A stretch of DNA of 64,000 bases from Trichobilharzia szidati. Its lineage: Eukaryota; Platyhelminthes; Trematoda; Strigeidida; Schistosomatidae. Under the pieces are notes generated by a model, which was given only the letters and a program-made list of their open reading frames with translations, had not been told where the DNA came from and searched no databases. The stretch covers positions 103,066,582 through 103,130,581 of the forward strand of contig OX235273.1 of assembly GCA_944472155.2 (NCBI GenBank), in the 5' to 3' direction. Below are positions 8,985 through 19,800 of the stretch, in pieces. The translations under genes and the position numbers were made by a program. Position 1 is the stretch's first letter. Every line of letters starts with the position of its first letter.

Positions 8985-9395
8985 CGCTCTATCTCCCATA
9001 TTAAGTGGTGCATTCTGGTGTATAATATTAAGGTTAGGCGTAGAGTGTGAGGTAAGGAAAGGAAGCCAATCGATGAGGTTGTGAAGCCAGATTGACTGAA
9101 TTGGCTAGGATAAGTGTTACGCATGCCCCGGCCACCGATTTCCTTATCGAGAAATGTTAGCTGACATAGGATTAGGTTGGAAAGGAGTTACGGAGAGTTT
9201 AGTCAAATGCAGAATATAGCATCAGTTCATGCAGTCTTTGACTGGCTTTGAAGTAGACACCTAGGGAGGTATGGACTACCTGGTTTGAGTCTTAAGACGT
9301 TATGAGCTAAATGGCTGAATATCGTTCTCAGTGGAGTAGATGCATTCACTCTGTAATCCCTGAAGATCGATTAAATCCTCCTGATTCTCCATCTT
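8985..9395 (+). mobile_element. Non-LTR family R2, C-terminal fragment
   Basis: Same block order as 7.1 kb: 'CTCCCATATTAAGTGGTGCA' (histidine-rich loop), 'GTGAGGTAAGGAAAGGAAGC' (GKEGK), 'TGGCTAGGATAAGTGTTACG' (LGHVLRM), then a tail with 'GTAGATGCATTCACTCTGTA'. All frames are broken. Confidence 0.7.
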
Positions 9396-9611
9396 CCTCT
9401 TCTTTCTTCTTTACATTTCCGTTTAATACAGTTTGAATTTTTTCTCTCTACCTTTGTGTGTTATATGTGAAGTGTAGGAATTTGAACTAGTTCATTTTTG
9501 TGCAAAGTTATACATTTAGACTTTTGACTGAAGTTTCAGCGTAGAACTTTGTACAGATGTGCAGCAGTTCAACTTTCGAAATGAGAGATTCGAGAGGAAC
9601 AATAATAATAA
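9395..9611. other. No recognisable feature
   Basis: AT-rich, with a short AAT run at 9602-9611 immediately before the PLE 3' end. No supported gene. Confidence 0.4.
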
Positions 9612-9720
9612 GCCTGCGTTGAACATGCTGTCTAGAAAGACAACGAAAGCTTCGTAATTAAATCAGCTAGCTCAGAGAACACAATCGAATCAAAATCATC
9701 CACCTGAGTTACAAATCTTC
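9612..9720 (+). mobile_element. PLE 3' end (same family as 26 and 50 kb)
   Basis: The hairpin region TGCGTTGAACATGCTGTCTA..CGAAAGCTTCG is followed by GCTCAGAGAACACAA and the tail 'AAAATCATCCACCTGAG'..CAAATCTTCT. It lacks any coding part and is a strongly 5'-truncated insertion. Its hairpin stem differs in sequence from the 26 kb copy but still pairs. Confidence 0.7.
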
Positions 9721-9789
9721 TGTTTTATTTCATAAAGAATATTAGCATTGAAAAAACATGAAGTTTTAAGGGATATGACAGACAACAAA

Positions 9790-10680
9790 GGGTAAATGCA
9801 TCTGCACCATTGTGAACAGCGTTGAGCCATATGACCAATGGTTTCCAGCCATTGATTCTTAGATACTCGACAGTCGCAACCACGTAGTCTACACCCCCTT
9901 ACGTGACTGGCTCAAACTTCCTGTCAGAGACTCCATGAACTGATTTCAGGTTTCGATTTGACTACCCTAACCCTGTAGCAGCTAACATTGCTCATCATTC
10001 AAGCACTGGCTCAGTATGCGTAACACATATTCTGGTCATCTTAATCGATGTAGCTTCACAACTCCATGGATTGCCTTACCCTTCTGACCCAATATTGTAC
10101 GCCTAACCTCAATGTTGCTCACTATATTATACCGCTTAACACAGAAGGTAGAGCTGAAATATTTGTAGGCAAAGACAGCTAACGTTTTCGTATCTTTCTA
10201 TTTTAATGTCGGTGTTTCATGCCCATATCAAAGTACAAAGTGAACAATTGGTCGGTACACACATTCTTTGATCGACAGTTGGATATCACGTCTACGTCAG
10301 AAATGATGCAAGTCGGTAAATGTCAAAAGAACCGTCTGTATATGTGCTGAGATTTCGTTAGCAATCAGTCGATTAGGAGTGATGCAGCTTCTTAAACAGG
10401 TGAATTGGTTAACGCCCTCTGCCGCTTCACTCTCCGTCTTTAAACTAGTAGTTGGTGTTGTTCAGCCCTGCAGTATCATGTTGTATTTGACAGAGGGGAA
10501 TCATATGTCAAACATTCTAAAATTTATGCTAAGGGTTTTCAGAAGACTGCATTATATCACAGTCTTCATGTAGGAGGAAAATATCATCTGCATACTGTAA
10601 GTCGATGCAACTATACAGGAGTAACAAGTCAATCCCTAAGTCTTTCAAGTCAGTTAGGGGTAGTCAAGTAGTATTTATTA
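9790..10680 (-). mobile_element. Non-LTR family R2, reverse transcriptase to C-terminus, 3' half
   Basis: On the minus strand the polymerase motif QYADD is readable (RC of ~10,585-10,600). Downstream come the NGLIANEIS-like segment and the GKEGK / LHRLRW blocks (towards 9.98 kb), and the end at ~9790 resembles the 35.35 kb end of the larger R2 copy. The rest of this same copy resumes at 11,908, because a 1.2 kb block has been inserted. Confidence 0.8.
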
Positions 10681-10685
10681 TTAAT

Positions 10686-10950
10686 TCAACTTTGACTTTC
10701 CCGTTGATGAATTTGACCGAAATGTCCAGCCTCTGTTGATTTTTCGGCTCCTTGTGCGGATGCTTCGATGACGTATGAGGATTGACCCGAAATAATTTGA
10801 TGGATGGTGACTAGCAGTGGAATCCATGATGCTCATTTTTTCCTACTTGAGACTCGTCAACTGGAGGTACCTAAAGTTCCCATTGAGTGATGCTATCCAC
10901 ACTTAAACTTGAACCCAGTACCCGTTTCACAAGAGTTGAATCACATGGCA
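10686..10950 (-). mobile_element. Sm-alpha-like SINE, minus strand
   Basis: The hammerhead block is at 10,801-10,862 (minus): TTGACGA, stem II GTCTC/GGAAA-like (decayed), then GGATTCCACTGCTAGTCACC, the family's stem I side. The B-box-like GGGTTCAAGT is RC of ~10,908-10,917. It forms part of the block interrupting the R2 element. Confidence 0.6.
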
Positions 10951-11330
10951 CAAGTGGTCTAGTGGATAACGCTTCAGAGTTTGAGACCAAGGGTCTTGTG
11001 CTTTTGGAAGTGTGTGGGCGGTTGTTACTTCCCGGCTGCCCACACCGTGGAAGTTGATTGGTTCTTCGGGAACCTGAAACAGAAAGAGTAATGCGTGACC
11101 ACAGAGCCTGGGGGACAACTGCTTGAGGCCAGTCACACGTGGCCTGTTTTTGTTTGTTCTTTTTTGTTTGGTGTGTCTCAGTAGCATATTTATCACTTCT
11201 GCGCTGTGATATGGCAGCAGGAAGCGCGGTCATTGTTAATCTGGGCCCCGACCGATCCGGCATGATATTTTGTGAATTTGTTTGAGTCATAGCATTGGAC
11301 TTGGTAACTGCTTTTTGTCTAACCGCTATC
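10951..11330 (+). repeat. Unclassified insert with tRNA-like start
   Basis: It starts with AAGTGGTCTAGTGGATAACG, an A-box sequence shared with the Sm-alpha heads at 3.2 and 58.1 kb. It then continues into an unrelated, comparatively GC-rich body ('GGGCCCCGACCGATCCGG' near 11,244). Open frames here overlap in several frames and are not convincing. Confidence 0.4.
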
Positions 11331-11689
11331 TAAACAACCTTTCTGGCATGGTAGTGTGGTGAGAGTTGACTGCTAGCCAAAGTTGGTAAACAGTAATTGA
11401 CGTCAATGTTTATGTCCCAAATATTGGTGGTGAGAAAATGAGAACAAAAGCTTTGCGTAGGTGGATACAGTTAGCATATGGATGATCTGACACAGCCACA
11501 AGGAGATGCAAGGTTAACTTTCTGTGAGAAACAACCAATCAAAAGACTATTTTCTACTAACAATAATCTACAATAATGTACATTAAAATCTATAAATATG
11601 TGTTGATTTTCCTTAATAAACGATCTGTTGCCTGGCCCTTGTCTTCTGTTGTTACAGTAGGACCTCAAGCGACATAATTCTCAGCCAGT

Positions 11690-11905
11690 ATAGCTTGTAG
11701 GGTCATTGCGGTGTTCAAACCCGACCACTACGTAAAGGTAGCAGCTTTCGGTCGGGGAGACCACGGGTACTAGGTTCAGACCTCACTGGGAACACCATCA
11801 CCCACTGAGGAGTGCAGATACAACTAGTTGACAGGTCCCAAATAGGACGAAATACACACCCTGGATTCCACTGCTAATCGCCATCCACAGAATTACTTAA
11901 TTCAC
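11690..11905 (+). mobile_element. Sm-alpha-like SINE, plus strand, with hammerhead block 11,827-11,889
   Basis: The head has GTTCAGACC as B box (~11,774). The ribozyme block has a mutated core TTGACAG, a perfect stem II GTCC-CAAATA-GGAC, GAAAT, and CTGGATTCCACTGCTAATCG on the stem I side. Of all copies this preserves stem II and its loop best. It ends at ~11,905, exactly where the interrupted R2 copy resumes. Confidence 0.7.
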
Positions 11906-11907
11906 TT

Positions 11908-12260
11908 AGTATTATCTACGATAAAATCAAACAAAAACTGGGACTGTAGGCATCCCTGACGACGGACACCTGTTGTTATTATGTCAGATCACAATTTTCA
12001 TCTGTCTGGGATCGAGTAGAGTGCCTTCAATAGTGTGACGTACTTTCTTAGCACTGCCTTCACGAAGAAACATTATCTCATCACCTCCAGGTCAATGTAG
12101 TCGACTGTTGACTTCAGGTTAAGAAATATGGCAAGTATTGAACGCCTGTAATTATGTCTGTATTCCAGAAGCTGTCAAATGGTGAAGACACCTTCTTTCT
12201 ATTAAGTAATCTGCCCAGTGTTCTCAGGTTTGTTTAACCTGAACACTATTTTAGTCTGAG
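11908..12260 (-). mobile_element. Non-LTR family R2, reverse transcriptase 5' half of the split copy
   Basis: It aligns with 36.27-36.55 kb: the segments around GVRQGCPLP, then 'AGTAGAGTGCCTT', 'CTTTCTTAGCACTGCCTTCA' and 'AAGAAATATGGCAA'. Together with 9790-10,680 it forms one element. At the junctions, TAGTATT is repeated (~10,670 and ~11,911), consistent with a target duplication. Confidence 0.75.
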
Positions 12261-12800
12261 CATTATTATTGAACCTAGAACTTCGCTTCGTTTCACTGTA
12301 AAGATTGTTCAGATTCTTTTGTTTAAAAAAAATAGATAATAATAAATTCACTGATGAAAAAGCAAGATATTCTGCTAAACGGAAATTGTGGACTCCATAG
12401 ACGACATCGTGGTTGTTGTTGTTGCTGTTGTTGTTGGTTATGTTGGCATCAGGTTACACTAATCATGATAGACAAGAGACAGAAAATATGTAAACGGAAA
12501 TATGATGTCTAACATATTGATACATTCATTCATTCATTCAACCACTCACTCACTCGCTCACTCACTTTCAGTTGAGAGAAAAGACAAGTTTAAAACGGAA
12601 ACACATAACTGATGAATAGACTTTTGCTATTTTATTTTAGAAAAATAAATTGATTATTCATCATTTTGATAGGCAGATTCTATTGAAGTAGCATGAAGGT
12701 TAGAGTGAGTACCCTCCAGTGAATGTATGTTTGAAGAGTGAGGGGGATTTGGGCGGGAGACGGGTGGGAGGAAGTTCGAAATGGAGACTGACAACTTGTG
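12261..12800. other. Low-complexity stretch, no gene seen
   Basis: Contains a TTG/CTG run (~12,413-12,440) and a CATT/CACT microsatellite (~12,521-12,568). No feature beyond these. Confidence 0.5.
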
Positions 12801-12802
12801 GA

Positions 12803-12965
12803 GTTACAGGATTTCATCATGAGCTGACATCGGTTAGAGAACCATTGGATGCTCACTAGGGGCTGGCTCTATTCAGCCAGTTACCTGTGGTCCTAGTGGG
12901 AAGCTGTGATCAGCAGGGTACAGCAGGTTAAAGGTGAGAACAGTTACTCATCGAAGAAGACACTT
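12803..12965 (-). mobile_element. SINE-A remnant with internal deletion
   Basis: The left inverted end ('ACAGGATTTCATCATGAGCT' .. 'GTTAGAGAACCATTGG') is joined directly to an inverted distal module ('GGCTCTATTCAGCCAGTTAC' .. 'CAGCAGGGTACAGCAGG'). The head and ribozyme block are gone. Confidence 0.6.
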
Positions 12966-13430
12966 ACCAAATCTAACAGTCTACCCATGGTTCTGTTATC
13001 TTTACCATTTGACCAACTTGATAACGTAAAAATTACTTCATGCTAAAGAACTATGATTAAGTTGTTATATAAAAGCTGAGATTTTGTAAATTCTAGTTTA
13101 ATAATAGTTTGATAAAGCTGTTAGCAGCATTAAATAGTGGAACGTCAGTAAAAACAAGAATATCGCTTTGTTTTTCATCCATTGGGAAATACAAAAGTGC
13201 AACCTTTATTATAATGAATATCATATACTCAATGTTCAAATTTTTTCAAACCGTTAAACGTGAACTTGGTAAGGACATATATAAATTAGTATGTTCATTT
13301 TTCAAATATTAAATTTTACTCAGTCTCTGTCATTCTCTGTGGGAAGATTTAAGTTTACCTTATTCAGATTGTGTATGAGTGTTCACTAATATAATTTAGC
13401 AATGCTGAAAAAATGGCATTGAGAGCTTTT
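12966..13430. other. No supported gene
   Basis: A 67-codon frame at 13,109-13,312 (plus) is AT-rich and without recognisable motifs; a donor-like GGTAAGG sits inside it. I do not call it. Confidence 0.4.
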
Positions 13431-13496
13431 TGGTTGGTGATAGTTAGCAATGGAATCAAGTAGACGCCTTTCGTCCTAATTAGAAATCGTCAAACA
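13431..13496 (-). ncRNA. Hammerhead-like remnant, Sm-alpha type
   Basis: Minus strand: TTTGACGA, drifted stem II (TTTC/TAGGAC), GAAAGGCGTC with the cleavage triplet GTC, then TTGATTCCATTGCTAAC. Tandem-type stem III (GGCGTC) is partly kept. No tRNA-like head was found, so it is a short SINE relic abutting an R1 fragment. Confidence 0.5.
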
Positions 13497-13497
13497 A

Positions 13498-14040
13498 ACT
13501 CGAAGGCTTACAGGCGAAAACCGACAAACTCGCTGAAGAAGTAGTGAAGATAGGACTCCGAGTGAACATACAGAGGATGGAGGTAACGGAGATAACCAAC
13601 CAACGAACAGAAACAACAACCAGCACCAATCACCATCAGTGGGAGAGAGATTTGAAAGAGGTCATCCTCCTAGGAAGCACGGTTTTAACCACAGGCAACA
13701 GCATGATTGAAGATGTGGTGAATCAGAAAGGATAAGCAACACAAAATTCTAGCAACGAACCAATTGAGAAATTATTTTCCAACAAATATTCCAGCGGAAA
13801 TGAAGAGAAAATGGAGATAAGCGGAAAAAACCCACTGAGTGACATCACAAGCCAGCAAGGGTCCTGACTAAAACACGGACTAGAAGACAATGAGTTTCAT
13901 GTAAGTCTCAGAGTGACATGGAGAAGATGAAAGCTTATGAGATATCGTTATTTCAACTAAATAAGACTACAGAGAAGAGAATGAAATGCAGATGTGTTGT
14001 TGAAACTCTGTGTTCCAACTAGAACCCATAGAAATTATAA
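13498..14040 (+). mobile_element. Non-LTR family R1 fragment
   Basis: Reads LEGLQAKTDKLAEE..TGLRVN..., the NHHQWERDLKEVILLGST block, then a decayed C-terminus ending at AACCCATAGAAATTATAA. The RT palm upstream of LQAKTDKL is missing. Confidence 0.7.
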
Positions 14041-15220
14041 AAATAAGTAGCATGTATACACGCACACCACATCAAATACTTGTGGATCTTTTTAAATATA
14101 TTTTAAAATCAACTGATATTTCCGAAAAGTTTGCCAAAACATAAAAAAAGAAGAAACTGTTATTTTTTTTCTAACAGAAAAAAAGCTTTTCGATTAACTT
14201 TTCAATACATCTGTCTTTCCTCAAGATAGTTACATAATAAATTAAGTTAGATATGTATGCATAGGTATGTTAAGGTGTACATGCGTGTGGAACGACGGCG
14301 GGGAGGGGCTTCTTCAGTATACAATGGAAACCTTTACTTTGATCTGTTCTGATACCCTGTAACTACTTTATTTCATGTTTTCCCTTGTGAAACTTTTTAT
14401 TTTATTGAAAATTAAACGTCATACATACATAAATGTAATTAAGCAATTAGCGCGTGTCTCTGTGCGTCTATGTGTGTGTGCGTTTGCAAGTGAATATGTC
14501 CGTGCAGGACTGATATTAAACTGAGTGGTATTTTGCATTCACAAGCCTCATTCCCATTATAAAATGAAGGCATTCCTTTTTTGTGTTCAGTCACGAAAAC
14601 ATGACATAAAAGAAATGTTGTTGTATGATGAGTGCTACTTATTATCAGATATAAGTAGCAGAGCATTAAACGAGTTCAGAAAAGTAACGATTTGTTTTGG
14701 ACACTGGAAAAAGTAATCGAAGAAGAGAACTGTGAGAAGAACGTTAGAAACACTGTGCAAAATCCAACAAGCTATCGAATATGGTGATGTTTGACCAACT
14801 GGCAAATGATGTTCAAATAAAGCATTGAAGATTAGTCATACCAAATTTATGTACCTACAGTGCGTTTGTTCTAGTAAACATGGGCTTCGAGCCTCATAGG
14901 TCTTTTCTTCTTTACAGTTGCATTTCGAACTAAAAAAAAAATAAAATACGTGTTCTTGTTAAGTAACAATGAGGTAATTATTTGAGCAATAATTTAAAAT
15001 TAATGGTCATGACGCTAAAAGGTGAAATTAATTTGTTTAAATTGAGTATTATTTCCCATTACTTCTTTGATAAATCATATTAGCCGTTTGTGTGTTTATA
15101 TGTGTATATATCTGTGAACTAAAAGTCAACCAATCAGATATCTCTCACACCACCCACGCATGCACGTGCAAACTAGATGACCAATCAGGTTGTAATATGA
15201 AAAGGTGACACATTTTGTGT
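14040..15220. other. AT-rich stretch without identifiable genes
   Basis: Contains a T-rich/A-rich patch (14,150-14,190) and GT-rich and TATG-rich patches (14,457-14,490, 15,080-15,110). I find no exon with supporting splice sites and no repeat match. Confidence 0.5.
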
Positions 15221-15223
15221 TAG

Positions 15224-15400
15224 TTTGCAGGGATTTGATTGGTTACAGGATTAGTCGCCAGCTGACATCAGTTGGAGATTCATTAGGTATTAGTCACTGA
15301 TATCAATTCGCGATCAATTCTTCAAAATAAGTCATTAGAAAGCCTGAGAGTACTGGGCAGCTGTTTCGTCTTAGCTTTTGGGATTTCTCAGCATTTAAAA
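15224..15400 (-). mobile_element. SINE-A remnant
   Basis: 'GGGATTTGATTGGTTACAGG' start, inverted-end module, an unrelated ~60-base interruption, then 'GAGAGTACTGGGCAGCTGTT'..CGTCTTAG (RC of the GAAACAGCTGTCC side). Confidence 0.55.
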
Positions 15401-15414
15401 AAAACCCATATATA

Positions 15415-15482
15415 TATACGATTGTACAGCTTGATAATAAATTCGTTGAAAAGAGTCTCTTCGCTGAATATTGTGTTCTTAA
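15415..15482. repeat. Recurrent PLE terminal motif
   Basis: TATATATA, then CGATTGTACAGCTTGATAAT, then GAAAAGAGTCTCTTCGCTGA. This is the least diverged copy of the motif in the window. Confidence 0.6.
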
Positions 15483-15622
15483 TGCTACAATGGGAATTAT
15501 TAAATTATTTTATTTTCCATCAGTGCCTGTAGAGACTGCCAGAAAAAATGCATTGTTGCTATGTCTGCTTATCACAGCAAAGTGAGGGTTTACTGTCGTT
15601 AAAGTTCCACCTGTAAAATGTT

Positions 15623-15905
15623 TTAGTAGAAGTAATTGATGTGGATCCCAACAGCCTCAGCAATATTTAGTAAACGTACTCTTAAGGCGAAGTTAAGATT
15701 TGTTGGTATGCGGTAAATGACTTTGAAAGCCTCGTTGACATCAATCTTGTGTTCTGTACCCACAAGATGAGATAGAATAGAGCTACGAATAGATTTTGTT
15801 TGTCTTTTACTTAACCAGATAGAGTGATGTTCGAAAATCCGACGAGAAACATGCCTAAATGTACGGTCTATGTAACTGACTCCACAGAAGTAGTTGATTA
15901 GCTAA
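15623..15905 (-). mobile_element. PLE GIY-YIG C-terminal fragment, uninterrupted frame
   Basis: 94 codons are open on the minus strand to TAA at 15,625-15,623. YFCGVSYIDRTFRHVSRRIF holds the YIG box (YID here, the Gly lost) and the Arg helix. EHHSIWLSKR, SSILSHLVGTEHKIDV and EAFKVIYRIP follow, then LLNIAEAVGIHINYFY. The order matches PLE endonuclease domains. There is no start codon and no frameshift in this piece. It is a different family from the 26 kb PLE. Confidence 0.8.
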
Positions 15906-16950
15906 GAGGTACTGGAAAACTATAATTCTCTACTTTGAGACTCTTTTATTACATCAAGGATTCAACGCAGGACATTCAGGTGAATAGGTGAGGCCTTTGA
16001 TATCAGTGGGAATAATCTTTATTGAGACAGAAAACTCGCACCCACAGTTTCGAAACCGTCAAAATGTCATCCCCATAAGACTGATGAATGACCATGCTAC
16101 CAGTTCAATAGTTAACACTTTGACATTCGAGACGATAGGTACTAGATTTAAGTTCAAGAGAAAGTATTCATTATTGACTGGAATACGCGTGAAATAAGGT
16201 GACCAGTTGCACATAGGATAAATCATGCATACATCCTTGTCTGATTGTTTAACTGTCTGTTTCTAATAGTCTGGAAAATCTAAATTTAAATGACGCCGAC
16301 AAGAGGAATTCTACATCTTTAGCTATAACTGATGCATTCTGCATTAATAAATTCATGCTTAGTATGAAAATGTCAATTTGTTAAGAATATTCAGACGAAT
16401 TAATTATTCTTTGCTAATCAAACATTTAAACACCCTCAAAAATTATTACTGAATTATAGTATATACTACTAATTAACTGATATCAGTAGTTGCAGATCAC
16501 TCCAACCAGTCAGTATTGCTTCCTAGGCAATCAAATTATTATGATTTTGTACATGAAACAGACGCTTCTCTAATTTACAGTCAACCTCATGAATGATATA
16601 TCGGGTCTAGAAATTCGAATCAATTTAAATCAACTAACTGCTGGCTAGCTAGATATCTTCGATCTGTGTAGCAAGTCTCAGCTGTTCAAGTGAGTCAAGC
16701 CAAGTATGTCACCAAATAATCTCGATACCCATAAAAGCGAAATAGGCGTTCAGCATTCAGATTATTTAGAACTTGTTGGCTTGCAAACAATACCGACTGA
16801 CTTGAGTGAGCACTTTCTTACTACTCATATCCGTCAATCAGTAGTATAATAACATCTTATGTTATTACCATGTAAAATAAGGAAAATCGTTGGAAATTTT
16901 TAGGCTAATTACACGTATATTATTATTTCTCTAGTAGTAGGCATTTTTAC
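15906..16950. other. No recognisable feature
   Basis: Single-copy-looking AT-rich DNA. Plus frame 15,988-16,197 has no known motif and no splice context that I would trust. Confidence 0.4.
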
Positions 16951-16954
16951 TTCA

Positions 16955-17190
16955 TTCCTTGCGTTCCAGATGGAGTATAGGGTTCCAAACTCTAACCTTC
17001 TAAATTTCACTAGTGTTTGGTTTTTTGAGGGGTGAGGTTGCTAGCCTCATGGCTAACCTTCCCCCTTTTCCGAGATTGGTACCGGTTGGTAAACTGGGCA
17101 AGGTTTCAGAGTGCGTCAACCAAGAATCGATCCCCGACCTCCAGCATAACTGAAAAGCATTCTACCAGTGAACCACCGGCGTAATGAACA
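16955..17190 (-). mobile_element. SINE-B copy, minus strand, with Gly-tRNA-like head
   Basis: Reading the minus strand from ~17,183: CGCCGGTGGTTCACTGGTAG, AATGC, then 18 bases to GGGGATCGATTCTTGG. This layout is very close to eukaryotic tRNA-Gly (A box and B box). The body 'GGCTAGCAACCTCACC' and the tail 'CCAGATGGAGTATAGGG' (RC) complete it. Confidence 0.7.
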
Positions 17191-17524
17191 CCATCTGGAC
17201 GACATATAAGCATTCTAGAATATACCCCTCTTCGAGCCGTGCACACACTCATAAAGTCGCGTAATATCTCAATGCCCTTGACAGAACTGATAACACCATC
17301 AGAGTCACATTCTCAGTTTGCAAATTAGTTAGCAATTTACACAGTTTGAGGAGGTGACAGTTCACCTCAGTTTCCCATGGAATCGAAAATTTGATTTTTC
17401 TTAATTTATTTGATATATGATTTGGCGTTACTTTGATGAATATTATAACTTAGGATTCTTATCAAGTGCAATCTGTCGGTTTTAAAGGTTTGATATTACT
17501 TATAAAGCATTAAGATTGTTATTT

Positions 17525-18010
17525 TTTTGATTGGACACTAGTCAGTAACTAGTGTAATGTGTCTAGTCCTTTGTTTGGTGCAGACTGAAATCTATTAGTC
17601 AAGTTTGCAATGTGGCCACCATGCCAGCTAGGTGGTCCATCATGGTACACTGTGAATTCTTGGTATAAGATGGTTAGAGGCAATCGGCAGGAAGCCCTGA
17701 ACCTAGGCCTCGTGCTAGTTTGTACTCACCAAACAAAGGACTAGACACATTACACTAGTTACTAACTAGTGTCCAATCAAAAATATTCAATACAGTCCTA
17801 CGGGAGGTCAATCGTGAGCCCGAATAGCTGGCTCAGTGGTAACGTCTCTGACTGCAGTACTCGCTGGATGACGCAGATTCAAATCTCACAAGGGACATGA
17901 GTTGTTCTTTGAAGGCTGCAGATACGTCATGGTGGCTGATGAGAGTGCCAACTAGCAAGAAACCTAGGTCGAACGGGGCTTCCTGAAGACTGCTTCTAAT
18001 CATCTAATAC
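17525..18010 (+). mobile_element. SINE-C: inverted-end block, tRNA-like head and hammerhead-like motif
   Basis: 17,529-17,582 and 17,727-17,779 are inverted copies ('GATTGGACACTAGTCAGTAA' .. 'CTTTGTTTGG'). The block between them resembles the 3' part of the same SINE on the minus strand. Then follow a plus-strand tRNA-like head (A box TGGCTCAGTGG, ~17,831; B box GATTCAAATCTC, ~17,876) and the ribozyme-like block at 17,936-17,970. A second copy is at 47.54-47.98 kb. Confidence 0.65.
17936..17970 (+). ncRNA. Hammerhead-like motif of SINE-C
   Basis: CTGATGA (17,936-17,942), a short imperfect stem II with loop CAACTA, GAAAC (17,959-17,963), then CTAGGTC. ACCTAGGT is self-complementary, giving a loop-less stem III with GTC at the cleavage position (17,968-17,970). 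Two extra bases lie between the core and stem II. Confidence 0.5.
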
Positions 18011-18049
18011 TAAGGTTGTTAATAACGATCATTCACCTAACTATTATGG

Positions 18050-18115
18050 ACGCACATAACTGTAGAACTTGATGATGAGCAGGTTAGCGAAAAGAATATT
18101 CCTTATTTACCACTT
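18050..18115 (+). repeat. Short repeat with hairpin, plus strand
   Basis: ATAACTGTAGAACTTGATGA, GAGCAGGTT, GCGAAAAGAATATTCC: a copy of the block at 6990 and 8165. Confidence 0.5.
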
Positions 18116-18630
18116 TTGTAAACTATATATACTAGCCAATTTTTCTATAAAATAAAAGTAGACTACTGTGAGTAGTTTCACTTTTCTGAAGTAAAATAAT
18201 TTCAGAACAAGAACGACAAATAGAACACGATAAAACTGCGTAATTATATTTCGTTGGTTCTTTTCAGCTGTATAGAACCACTATTTATAAAAGTAGAGAG
18301 CATTCACACTATTAAGGACATTTCAGGTTTCTTGGAATGTACTCTCTTAGGCAATGACACATCCTTATTTCTGTTCATCCGGTGTTTTTTTACTTCATCA
18401 TCAAAAGAAATAATTATATGAAAATAATTTCACTCCCAGTATATTCTTGAAATCAATAAGTTTAAGCACTATATTGAAGCTCTGTGGTTATTCTGTTTCA
18501 TCATTTTACGTAGAATGTTAATTAAACAATCATGAGGAAAGATTAACTTTGAAGAAAACATTTAAAAATAATGAAAACGTTTAGGATATTTAAAAATTTA
18601 AAAAATCACCAATGATATCTCTAATTGCTG
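18116..18630. other. No recognisable feature
   Basis: AT-rich DNA; no frame with motifs, no tRNA-like boxes. Confidence 0.4.
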
Positions 18631-18634
18631 TAGA

Positions 18635-19495
18635 CTGGATCATACAATAGACAACTGCAAGTTAGAAGTCAGGACTACGTTGAAATGACAAGAAGGCAGC
18701 GGAAGATCTGGACTTCACGGATGATTTATATGTAATATCACACGAACTCAAAGATCTACAGGCGGAAAGCAACAAAGTGGTTGATGAGACAGAACTTCAA
18801 ATAAATATCGAGAAGATAGAGGTGACAAAGTTACTTGACTGACAGTAATAACGAATATCAATTGCCGACAATGGGATAAATTTAGAAGAAGTCACTGTAT
18901 CAGTTACGGACGTAGTACTGTTTCAGTTACCAGTGGCATGGATGAAGTTTTCAAGCTCAGCCAGATTCGGAAAACCAAGACAGACATCCTTTAATCTGAA
19001 ATAAGTGTAGAAATCTACTGTACTCAGCTTGTAAAACATGTAAATTCAGTTAGTGCTACTATATATTTGGTAGATTTGGCATTCACGTCACCAAAAGCAT
19101 TTCAAACAGCCAGCCGCAGATTTTAATTAACACCTCTCTTCTTCTCTTGAAAGCGGAGATCAGATAGTCCACCAGAAAGGATAAGTAAGCAACAAAACCT
19201 CTGGCAATGAACTAACTAAGTATCTACAGCTTAACATATATATAGAAGGGAATGGAGATAGGTTTTGCATAAGCTGGGGAGACAATACGCGGCAGGCAGA
19301 GTCTCCATTGCAAATCAAATGAGAAACGACAAGCTAGGCGTCGTTCCGTGGGCGACATGGTGGGGACAGTCACAGTAGGAAATGAAAGCTCCTCAGCAAT
19401 TATGCAGCTGGCTGAAAATCAGACTCAAGAGGAAGAAGTGAAACGCAGATGTGCTGCCAAAGCACTGTGTTCCACCTGGAACCCAAGGGAATAAT
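18635..19495 (+). mobile_element. Non-LTR family R1, decayed copy
   Basis: The palm motif region 'GATCTGGACTTCACGGATGA' (FADD changed to FTDD) is followed by LQAESNKV..., then a stretch with the order of R1 interrupted by foreign sequence (~19,000-19,140). The tail 'CTGTGTTCCACCTGGAACCC' runs into AATAATAAT. All frames are broken. Confidence 0.65.
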
Positions 19496-19633
19496 AATCA
19501 TATTATATATACATGGCTACTTGTTACCTATGACAAATAACTGGTTGGACTATCCACCAGTTGAATTTTCCTACATCTTAACTATGGTTGAGTGTTAAGG
19601 CAATATGCACTTTATCCAATTATTATTACTGCT

Positions 19634-19800
19634 CGACGCGTCGGTGGCTTACTGGTATACTGCTCAGCAGCCACACACATGGCCTCAATTTTATTCCCGG
19701 CAGACGCATACTGCAAAATAATTGAAATATTGCTCCAGAGATCGTCTACTGATCTCAATCATCTATGACAGGATAGTGTGCCTAGGCCAGCTGAAACCTT
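19634..19800 (+). mobile_element. tRNA-like SINE head, weak
   Basis: TGGCTTACTGGTATACTGCT (A-box-like) with a degenerate B box near 19,692. The downstream part does not match groups A-C. Confidence 0.3.

Noticed and set aside
10871..11290. 139-codon minus frame in the GC-richer block
   Set aside because: Overlaps another frame of similar length and crosses a tRNA-like SINE start; no motif or splice support.
16955..17190. Possible tRNA-Gly gene on the minus strand
   Set aside because: A and B boxes are good, but the acceptor stem does not close and a SINE body follows, so it is a SINE head. The same holds for the Thr-like heads of SINE-A.
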